Source: Stramenopiles sp. TOSAG23-2
Lineage: Eukaryota > Sar
DNA length: 13,189 nt
Direction: 5' to 3'
NCBI GenBank assembly: GCA_900128395.1
Contig: LT649818.1
Span: forward strand, 1 to 13,189
Below, one piece after another: positions 1 to 6,203 of this stretch. How positions within the stretch are numbered: position 1 is the first letter of the stretch; each line of letters begins with the position of its first letter. The notes beneath the pieces were generated by a model that searched no databases, was not told where the DNA came from, and was given only the letters and a program-made list of their open reading frames with translations. The translations under genes and the position numbers were made by a program.

Positions 1-115
1 CCCTTGGTGTAGTTACACGTGTTGCTGCTGATGTGAATGTTCTACTTGCTTGTACACCATTTGTAATATTTTTGATTTGTTTGGTGAACAATGACGTGAT
101 CAATTTGTTATTCAT
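1..115 (-). CDS. N-terminus of a probable mitochondrial protein (partial, runs off the left edge)
   Basis: Reading the minus strand from the ATG at 113-115 gives 38 open codons up to the window edge. The peptide starts MNNKLITSLFTKQIKNITNG and continues with Arg, Lys, Ser, Thr and Ala but no Asp or Glu. That composition, with regularly spaced basic residues (Lys4, Lys12, Lys15, then several Arg), is typical of a cleavable mitochondrial presequence. The ATG has an A at -3, like every other start chosen here, and no in-frame upstream ATG occurs before a stop at 227-229. The mature protein lies outside the window, so its function cannot be stated. It is a head-to-tail neighbour of the next gene on the same strand. 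The mitochondrial targeting is inferred from composition only; another N-terminal peptide type is possible. Confidence 0.5.
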   Translation of the reverse strand, partial: MNNKLITSLFTKQIKNITNGVQASRTFTSAATRVTTPR

Positions 116-511
116 GTTGTTGTAAAATGTTGTAAAATGTTTTATTAACGGATATACGTAGTATTGATATGATCTTTCTCTTACACTTTCCTGTCTATTT
201 TGTGTAAGTATATCGTACCTCCTGATTCAATCAATTTTATCAATATGTACATATATATATACAGCTATTAATAGTACTTAGTAGTAATATGTACTTGATG
301 ATGCGTCAATGCGTTTTATTACGTTCTTCTTGTGGCTGAATTGAAATGGAGGAGGTTTAAGGTGGTTTATAGGTTATATATAGCACTATGTATAGCACTA
401 TAGCTGCGTTCTTTTCCTTAAATATACCAAATACGTATACTACATACTAAGACAAATCTCCTATTTATAATAATGAATAAATATACTTTTGCAACACATG
501 CAACATGCAAT

Positions 512-605
512 ATTATATAGTCGTCTATATAGGTCCTATAGACTTTTCATACAAATACCATCACATTTCTTGTTTATTATAGTTTAGAAGATTATATAGT
601 CGTCT
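512..605. repeat. 15-bp direct repeat pair ATTATATAGTCGTCT
   Basis: The identical 15-mer ATTATATAGTCGTCT lies at 512-526 and 591-605, 79 bp apart. The first copy runs into an inverted repeat, GTCTATATAGG (523-533) facing TCCTATAGAC (534-543). The core TAGTCGTCT occurs again on the opposite strand at 2323-2331, so this is a small dispersed motif and not a one-off. Its role is unknown. Confidence 0.55.
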
Positions 606-610
606 TTTAA

Positions 611-632
611 CCTCTCTCTAGCCTCTCTCTAG
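611..632. repeat. 11-bp tandem duplication CCTCTCTCTAG x2
   Basis: CCTCTCTCTAG is present twice back to back (611-621 and 622-632), about 70 bp beyond the stop of the minus-strand gene that ends at 704. It is a simple tandem duplication with no evident function. Confidence 0.7.
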
Positions 633-703
633 TATTGAAAGTATATTACCAGTATACTATATAATCTATACTCTCCCTTGAAAATATTATATTCGTCTAC
701 ACT

Positions 704-2167
704 TTAAATTTGTTGTACTTGCATTCGTTGCTGCTGTTGAAACTGCTGCATCTGAACTTGTTGCATTTGTTGTACTTGCATTGGTTGTTGCTGCTGATAT
801 TGCACTTGCATTGATGGTTGTTGCTGCTGATATTGCACTTGCACTGGTTGTTGCGGTTGCTGTTGATTCTTCACATTTTCTTGCAGAGAAGAATCTCCAA
901 CTTTTTTGTTTACTCCACGTTTTACAAGTATACCACATGTCGCTTTGCAACATGCACTGATACTTCCTGCTACGCCAATTATTACACCTATTATTACGCC
1001 TAGGTTTACTTCTTGCTCTTCAACATATTCACAATACTTTGGTGCACACGCTTTATGGTATTTTTCCATATCAATACCAGTTTCAACTTCTTTCAAGAAA
1101 AAATAAGTTGTTGCATCAAACATATGCTGATACCTTTTTGTAGATTCGAACCATGCTTTAGGCAACTTTATTCCATTATTATTAGCAAGAGCTTCAAAAT
1201 GTGCGCAATAGGTTTTCCATGGGTCTTGGACTAAATCTTTGCAAGATTTATAAAATTTGGCAGCAGATGTAAAGGATCTATACATAAAATCCTCATACTT
1301 GTCGCTGCCAAAATATTGCATATGCGCTGGATTTGGTGTGTGGCCGTCATACAAAATTTCGGGACCAAGTATCCCACTTTTTTCTGGGACAGCATAATAT
1401 GGTGTATTAACGTCTACATCTTCAAATGCATCTTTGGCTGCATTTACTTTCATAATCCTAAAAGGTAAGTTCATTCTTCCAAAGCCAAAACTTGCTGTAA
1501 GACTGGTAAATGTTGCCCCAAATTGAACAATGAACTGAGATTCAAGACCTGAATCCAATATTTTTTGCAAATCTCCTTGTTTCATGAATGCAGGGCTGGA
1601 TACAGTTTTGAACAAAGCACCTCTTTGTAATCCAATTAGTGTTACGTGCGCTGAATAACACAATCCTTTGATTTCATTCATCGCATAAGCGTATTCAGCT
1701 TTTCTTAATTGGATATTTTCGAAATATGGTTCATCTTCTGCAATTCCCTCGGGACACAGATCTCCCGCAGCTTGTATCGCTGCTCTAGCTTTTCCTATGC
1801 ACGTCTCCCAGTTGTATTTTTCCATAATATGGGGACAAAATGAATATTGTTCCATTTTTATATTTGCAAAGTCGTTTAATACAGGTTCAGGATTTGAGCA
1901 TATACATCTTACGTTTTTTTTTTTTGGGTCCTGTTTCAACTCTTCAATCTTTTCCGTTGGCACTGGTTTCGCCGAGGTATCAGACATATCATAATCTGGC
2001 GGATATATTTTCGATACATATCCACCACGTTCATTGGGTAGTGATATTACAACGATCCATACTATTAAACCAAGAGCAAATCCAAGAATGTATAAAGTAG
2101 TATAAAATTTACCTTTCTTTACAATTTCTGTCTCTTTTCTTTGTTGATAAATTGGATATAAATTCAT
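704..2167 (-). CDS. Two-transmembrane protein with Cys-rich ectodomain and Gln-rich tail, function unknown
   Basis: The 487-residue product was not matched to a named family. A short basic N-terminus (residues 1-20) precedes a membrane segment at about 22-43. A loop of about 340 residues follows with ten cysteines (88, 90, 111, 123, 138, 170, 309, 321, 374, 379), an even number compatible with disulfides in an extracellular or lumenal domain. A Gly/Ile-rich second segment lies at about 387-405, followed by Cys406, 407 and 411. The tail (about 434-487) is nearly all Gln with Met/Val/Tyr, in repeats such as MQVQYQQQQP. The frame extends 28 codons upstream only through a TTG, so the ATG at 2165-2167 (A at -3) is taken as the start. 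Topology, with both ends cytosolic, a large Cys-rich ectodomain and CAPKYC just before the second segment, loosely recalls DEG/ENaC-type channels. That is inference; an orphan surface protein is equally possible. Confidence 0.75.
   Translation of the reverse strand: MNLYPIYQQRKETEIVKKGKFYTTLYILGFALGLIVWIVVISLPNERGGYVSKIYPPDYDMSDTSAKPVPTEKIEELKQDPKKKNVRCICSNPEPVLNDFANIKMEQYSFCPHIMEKYNWETCIGKARAAIQAAGDLCPEGIAEDEPYFENIQLRKAEYAYAMNEIKGLCYSAHVTLIGLQRGALFKTVSSPAFMKQGDLQKILDSGLESQFIVQFGATFTSLTASFGFGRMNLPFRIMKVNAAKDAFEDVDVNTPYYAVPEKSGILGPEILYDGHTPNPAHMQYFGSDKYEDFMYRSFTSAAKFYKSCKDLVQDPWKTYCAHFEALANNNGIKLPKAWFESTKRYQHMFDATTYFFLKEVETGIDMEKYHKACAPKYCEYVEEQEVNLGVIIGVIIGVAGSISACCKATCGILVKRGVNKKVGDSSLQENVKNQQQPQQPVQVQYQQQQPSMQVQYQQQQPMQVQQMQQVQMQQFQQQQRMQVQQI
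707..868. repeat. Gln-codon repeat tract in the 3' end of the two-TM gene
   Basis: On the plus strand this is a TTG/CTG-rich tract, the complement of CAA/CAG codons. It encodes the last 54 residues, with units of the type VQVQYQQQQP and MQVQYQQQQP. Mixed CAA/CAG use and interspersed Met/Val/Tyr codons show repeated 30-nt-scale duplications and not pure trinucleotide slippage. Confidence 0.7.
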
Positions 2168-2323
2168 GATAACAACAAATATGGAATCTGAATGTAGAAT
2201 AAATTTTGACAGATGTTCTATTGCGTGTACAAAGGATAGCAAACGTTTCAATACCTGATAGTTTTTCTGTTATACATCTATTTAAAATAATAATATATTA
2301 ATATAAAAAAAAAGCTGACGTTA

Positions 2324-2365
2324 GACGACTAATATTATATATATTATTATTATATTAGTCTGCGT
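2324..2365. repeat. Imperfect inverted repeat GACGACTAATAT / ATATTAGTCTGCGTC
   Basis: GACGACTAATAT at 2324-2335 faces TATATTAGTCTGCGTC at 2350-2365 across a TA-rich loop, giving an imperfect hairpin. The left arm contains the reverse complement of the TAGTCGTCT motif seen at 518-526 and 597-605. It lies about 160 bp upstream of the minus-strand ATG. A role in transcription is possible but not shown. Confidence 0.45.
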
Positions 2366-2430
2366 CGATATGTGTGAAAAAAATAAACGTTAATAAAATG
2401 TGGTACAAAATAACGTACTACTATATTATA

Positions 2431-2463
2431 GTCGAGCTTGCTCGACGCTTCTTCGCGAAGAAG
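2431..2463. repeat. Two adjacent perfect palindromes
   Basis: GTCGAGCTTGCTCGAC (2431-2446) folds as a 7-bp stem with a 2-nt loop. One base later CTTCTTCGCGAAGAAG (2448-2463) is a perfect 16-bp palindrome. Together they form a GC-containing island in AT-rich surroundings, flanked by TATTATA-like sequence. Possible readings are a tandem cruciform or protein-binding site, or a small mobile remnant. Confidence 0.65.
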
Positions 2464-2507
2464 ATTATATAATACCCAAAAAAAAACTGGCAAAAGGAAA
2501 AAACAAA

Positions 2508-2593
2508 GCTGTGGAAAGCTGGAAAGCTGGAAAGCCTGGAAAGCCTGGAAAGCTGGAAAGCCAGAAAGCCTGGAAAGCCAGAAGAAAGCTGGA
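2508..2593. repeat. Short tandem repeat of CTGGAAAGC units
   Basis: About nine units of 8-9 bp of the form CTGGAAAGC, CCTGGAAAGC or CCAGAAAGC follow each other. It is purine-rich on the plus strand and clearly a minisatellite. The repetitive peptide in one frame starts with GTG and has no support as a gene. Confidence 0.75.
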
Positions 2594-2742
2594 ATAAACT
2601 AAGAATATCCGATTTTTTGTAATATCCAATACATCCCTATCAAATATGCATATATTAGTATACTAAATTAGTACTTAAATTAACGCCATTTTGATTTTTT
2701 TTTTAAGCACAGTCAGCTGATCTAGCAGAGCACAGCACTAAT

Positions 2743-2807
2743 GATCCCAGCACAGCACAGCACCACAAACATCTCCTGATCCCAGCACAGCACTACAAAC
2801 CTCTCCT
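2743..2807. repeat. Two tandem copies of a ~33-bp GATCCCAGCACAGCAC unit
   Basis: Copy 1 (2743-2777, 35 bp) and copy 2 (2778-2807, 30 bp) both begin GATCCCAGCACAGCAC and end ACAAAC-T-CTCCT. Copy 2 lacks one CAGCA-type subunit. The sequence just before (from about 2706) contains degenerate AGCAC units, so the whole patch is CAGCAC-rich. Confidence 0.7.
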
Positions 2808-3069
2808 CAGCTCATCCCTTTGAGACGATGCGCGTGCTCTAAAATTGGATTTAATATGGGAATACCATTGCAACCATCAATCACAAATAACATTTTCTTC
2901 ATTTTCTCCAATAGTAAATGGTGTTAATATATATATATATACATATACTCAAGTACATGTACAGTGTGTGAAACATCCATTATATCGATAGAAAACATCC
3001 AAGAACATCTACACAAGAGACAGAGTCCATAATATATATCTAGAAACACACACAGAGAGATATATAAAG

Positions 3070-4818
3070 ATGAAACAATCGAAATCAATCATATCAATAA
3101 TATTTATATTATCTATCCTATATGTAAATGGATCCATATTATCAAATGTGGAAATAGTGAAAAATGAGAAGAAAATACAAAAAAAGTCTCAGGCAAACCT
3201 ACTAGTTGATGATAACAACAACAACAATAACAACAACATAATCACAAAAACAGTTGAACAAAATAGTAATAGTAACAACAACAACAACGACGTAATCAAC
3301 AATGAGTCCCCAGAAGGAAGAGATACAGCATTTCATTACGTATTTGAATCATGTAAAAGTGATCAATCAAATATGACAGTACAAGTAGATAAATTAAATG
3401 GTTCAAACGGTATACCATCTTGGGTACGTGCAACTAAGTTTAATAATGGTTTTGGTAAATTTGAAGGGGAAGATTTTCAATTTAACTATTTATTTGATGT
3501 CATGGCATACATCGTGAAATGGCAAATAGTTGGAAATACGGTAACATTTGCAAATAAATTTATTCAATCGGAATATTTTCAAATTGCAGAAAAATCAACA
3601 CCAACATATCGTACATTTGGTGGTGTGAAACCACCTATGACGACAAAAGAAAAAATTCAAACATTAGCACATTTAGTTTCTGATAATTTAAACGTCAATG
3701 TACAACGTTTTGGTAATCGATTATTAGCCATATCCGATATGTCTGGTGAGATGGAAATCGATCCAGATACATTAGATACACGCGGTTTGTTGAAATGGAA
3801 TGATACGATTACGGATAAATTTACTATGATAACATGTGCACACCCAAGTCAATTAGCTGGTGAAAAATATGTTTACAATTATCATGTACATTTATTTAGT
3901 AATTTTCCACATCTTGGAAAATTAGATACATTTGAATTGTACCGTATCGATACGAGTCAAGGGGATACGTTAACGCGGGAAGTGATTTTAAAATTACCAA
4001 TCTCCAATGGATATACACCATATATGCATTCATTTGCACATACACCAAATTACATTGTCTTTTTCCGTTTTCCATTGATGTGGGATATTATGAAAATACC
4101 ATTTGCAGTTAATATCTTACCGGCAATGGTATGGAAACCAGATGATCAAACGTTAGTACATGTGATTGATTTAAAAACACAACAAATAGTACAAAATTAT
4201 ACGATGGATCCGTTCTTTGCATATCATCATATCAATGCATTTGAAAATAAAAATGGAGATGTAGTTGTTGATATTACTACCGTTCCATGTGAAGGTAGTG
4301 ATGGTGCAGCAGCATGTAAACATATGAATTCATTTGAATTGGAGACATTAAGAAACAATAGTTATAAAATACCAAAAAATACATTAAAACGATTTATTGT
4401 TCCAGTAAAATCAGGTGGTGGAAAAATTATTGATGGTACAAAAAGTTTAAAAGTCCAAACAAGTTTTGATTTACCGCATGTAAATAAATTTTATAAAGGA
4501 AAACCATATCGTTATATCTATGGTACCGGTGATCAAGGTGATGGTGTATGGTGGAATACATTAATAAAAATTGATACAGAAACTGGTGAAACAAAAGAAT
4601 GGTATAAACCAAATCATTTTCCAACTGAACCAGATTTTCTACCAGCACCAGGTGCAACGTCAGAGGATGATGGTGTCTTAGTCTCCAATGTATTAAGTGG
4701 TGATTTAAATACTAGTTATTTATTAGTATTAAATGCAACGACGATGGAACCATTAGCACGTGCATTGGCACCACATTATTTACCATATGTTAGCCATGGT
4801 TTTGCATGCATGGATTGA
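3070..4818 (+). CDS. Carotenoid cleavage oxygenase (RPE65/CCD family) with signal peptide
   Basis: The 582-residue protein should cleave a carotenoid or apocarotenoid double bond with O2 at a non-haem Fe(II) held by four histidines. All four are visible in family-like contexts: His258 (TCAHPS), His320 (MHSFAHTPNYIVF, matching the usual HDFAxTxNY block), the His386/387 pair (YHHINAFE) and His576 (SHGFACMD, two residues before the C-terminal pair MD). SEDDGVLVSN (531-540) matches the conserved EDDG block, whose Glu supports an iron ligand. Residues 1-21 form a signal peptide: MKQSK, then a hydrophobic core (ISIIFILSILYV) and a plausible VNG/S cleavage site. An Asn-rich, Lys-rich linker runs to about residue 80 before the catalytic propeller. 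Length is normal for the family plus this N-terminal extension. The ATG (A at -3) lies just after a purine-rich stretch. Substrate and bond cleaved cannot be read from the sequence; the family assignment is secure. Confidence 0.93.
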   Translation: MKQSKSIISIIFILSILYVNGSILSNVEIVKNEKKIQKKSQANLLVDDNNNNNNNNIITKTVEQNSNSNNNNNDVINNESPEGRDTAFHYVFESCKSDQSNMTVQVDKLNGSNGIPSWVRATKFNNGFGKFEGEDFQFNYLFDVMAYIVKWQIVGNTVTFANKFIQSEYFQIAEKSTPTYRTFGGVKPPMTTKEKIQTLAHLVSDNLNVNVQRFGNRLLAISDMSGEMEIDPDTLDTRGLLKWNDTITDKFTMITCAHPSQLAGEKYVYNYHVHLFSNFPHLGKLDTFELYRIDTSQGDTLTREVILKLPISNGYTPYMHSFAHTPNYIVFFRFPLMWDIMKIPFAVNILPAMVWKPDDQTLVHVIDLKTQQIVQNYTMDPFFAYHHINAFENKNGDVVVDITTVPCEGSDGAAACKHMNSFELETLRNNSYKIPKNTLKRFIVPVKSGGGKIIDGTKSLKVQTSFDLPHVNKFYKGKPYRYIYGTGDQGDGVWWNTLIKIDTETGETKEWYKPNHFPTEPDFLPAPGATSEDDGVLVSNVLSGDLNTSYLLVLNATTMEPLARALAPHYLPYVSHGFACMD

Positions 4819-4868
4819 GTATGTATAAAGAGAGTCACACACGGTGGTGTATAGAGCCGCTGCAGCGC

Positions 4869-4886
4869 AGAGAGAGAGAGAGAGAG
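4869..4886. repeat. (AG)9 microsatellite
   Basis: Nine uninterrupted AG units lie about 50 bp downstream of the carotenoid oxygenase stop codon, probably in its 3' untranslated region. Confidence 0.85.
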
Positions 4887-5278
4887 GGTGGTGACATACA
4901 TGTGGATCAGATTAAAAATAATATAAAATTATAGGAAAATAACCAACAATCAACCAATCAAGGTATATAACGTCGCACAATATATTTTGTGAAGAATGTT
5001 CTCCCCATGGAATATACATGAAGACGTGGAAAGAGGGATAGATAAATATCAACATAATAAACAAAAAATAATAAAAATAATTAAATAAATTAAAAACTAT
5101 TCATATAGGAACATTTATTATATTTATACTTATTAGTATACATCAAAAATATCGCCTCTCACATCACAAAATATATATATATAAATAATTGATTGAACAA
5201 AATAATGAATGATTGATTACATGCGGAAGAGTGTAAATAGAAAGAAATACGAAGAGAGTGAGTGGAAAAGAAAAGAAG

Positions 5279-5298
5279 ATATATATATATATATATAT
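5279..5298. repeat. (AT)10 microsatellite
   Basis: Ten AT units occur about 110 bp upstream of the SmD3 start, followed by more TA-rich sequence. Confidence 0.85.
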
Positions 5299-5404
5299 GT
5301 ATATAACGAAAAAGGAAGCAATTAATAATATTTAATATAAAAAAGTTAAACGAAATATATATATTCTCGTCGTTATATATATATAATATAAACGGATAAT
5401 AAGC

Positions 5405-5917
5405 ATGTCGATACAAGCGAAATCGGGAAAGATAGGAATACCAGTCGTATTATTACATGAAAGTGAAGCATTGTTAATTACGGTGGAAATGAAAACAGGT
5501 GATGTTGCAAGAGGTTGGTTAATGAAAGCGGAAGATTGTTGGAATGTAAAATTAAAAGATGTTACATTGACAAATAGTGAAGGAAACGAGCGACGATTGA
5601 AAACATTATATATACGTGGCGATCGTATTAATTTTATTGTATTGCCAGAAATTCTAGGCGAATCACCTATGTTTTATAGGTTACAAGAATTTAAGAAATC
5701 AAAAGGTAGAAAAGGTGGTAATCCAAAAGGTTTAAGTCAAGGTAAAAAAATATTATTATTAAAACAAAGACAACGAGAACGAGAAGCAGCAAATCAACAA
5801 TTCATGCAACAACATAATTATAATAATAATAATAATAATAATAGACAAGGAGGTGGTGGAATGGGTAATAATAATAATAATAATAATAATAATCAAATGG
5901 GTGGTTATAATAGGTGA
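5405..5917 (+). CDS. SmD3: Small nuclear ribonucleoprotein Sm-D3
   Basis: The 170-residue product is the SmD3 subunit of the heptameric Sm ring that assembles on U1, U2, U4 and U5 snRNAs. The Sm fold spans about 11-85. GIPVVLLHESE (11-21) matches the SmD3-specific start of the fold (GVPIKVLHEAE in animals). The Sm1 block runs to DCWNVKLKDV with the RNA-contacting Asn47, and the Sm2 block is LYIRGDRINFIVLPE (68-82). LPEILGESPMF and GKKILLLKQRQ continue the SmD3-type alignment and separate it from LSm4. Animal SmD3 is about 126 residues with an Arg-Gly tail. Here a charged helix (QRQREREAA) and two Asn runs with Gly replace it, with no RG repeats. The ATG has A at -3. The gene converges on the RAD18-like gene. 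Confidence 0.95.
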   Translation: MSIQAKSGKIGIPVVLLHESEALLITVEMKTGDVARGWLMKAEDCWNVKLKDVTLTNSEGNERRLKTLYIRGDRINFIVLPEILGESPMFYRLQEFKKSKGRKGGNPKGLSQGKKILLLKQRQREREAANQQFMQQHNYNNNNNNNRQGGGGMGNNNNNNNNNQMGGYNR

Positions 5918-6028
5918 TGATGTGTGTGTGTGTGTGTGTGTGCGTGTGTTAAAGAAGTGTGTATATACTCGAGATTTACTAATTTTATTGTAAAATATAT
6001 TTTTAATATTAAAATTTTATAAAACAAA
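5918..6028. other. Convergent 3' spacer with TG microsatellite
   Basis: Only 111 bp separate the stops of SmD3 (plus) and the RAD18-like gene (minus). The spacer starts with a TG repeat (5921-5942, continued as CGTGTG to about 5949) and is otherwise AT-rich, so the two transcripts' 3' ends must overlap or nearly touch. Confidence 0.75.
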
Positions 6029-6165
6029 CTAAGCTTTTTGGCTACTACATTGTCGTGTTGGTTCTTTACTATTCATACGTTCCATGCATTTAATGACATG
6101 ATGTGTGATCCATTGTTCCGTACCTTTTACATGACAAATAAAACATTCTGCTTCTTGACTTTTAT

Positions 6166-6203
<38 letters not shown>

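Larger units (their letters stand above)
116..703. other. Intergenic region between two minus-strand genes
   Basis: This 588-bp AT-rich spacer should hold the promoter of the partial gene on its left and the 3' end of the two-membrane-segment gene on its right. No reading frame in it looks coding. Visible structure: a 15-bp direct repeat (512-526 and 591-605), a short inverted repeat (523-543), an 11-bp tandem duplication (611-632), and 'tatagcacta' repeated near 380-400. No tRNA or other RNA gene was recognised. Confidence 0.6.
2168..3069. promoter_or_regulatory. Divergent intergenic region (shared promoter space)
   Basis: This 902-bp spacer separates the minus-strand two-membrane-segment gene from the plus-strand carotenoid oxygenase, so both promoters should lie in it. 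No clear TATA box can be singled out because AT runs are everywhere. It contains two sets of inverted repeats (2324-2365 and 2431-2463), a GGAAAGCTGG-type tandem tract (2508-2593), a CAGCACAG tandem tract (2743-2807) and a TA run near 2927-2940. A GTG-initiated frame covering 2400-2597 only reflects the tandem tract and is not called as a gene. Confidence 0.55.
4819..5404. other. Intergenic region between carotenoid oxygenase and SmD3
   Basis: This spacer holds the 3' end of the oxygenase gene and the promoter of SmD3. It has a perfect 10-bp palindrome CGCTGCAGCG (4858-4867), an AG microsatellite, and three AATAAA hexamers (5056-5061, 5070-5075, 5084-5089) that could serve polyadenylation but are weak evidence in such AT-rich DNA. 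An AT run and TA-rich sequence precede the SmD3 start. An 85-codon minus-strand frame over 5159-5416 is low-complexity and not called. Confidence 0.55.

Noticed and set aside
1140-1165. GATTCGAACC, resembling a tRNA T-arm
   Set aside because: It lies inside the two-TM coding sequence and no matching acceptor, D or anticodon stems surround it.
2168-2251. 28-residue N-terminal extension of the two-TM protein
   Set aside because: It begins with TTG; the first ATG, at 2165-2167, has a good context and leaves the hydrophobic segment in place.
2400-2597. 65-codon frame with KPGKPGKLE-type repeats
   Set aside because: It starts with GTG and consists mostly of the GGAAAGC minisatellite.
5159-5416. 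85-codon minus-strand frame upstream of SmD3
   Set aside because: It is Tyr/Ile/Phe-rich from TA microsatellites and overlaps the SmD3 start.
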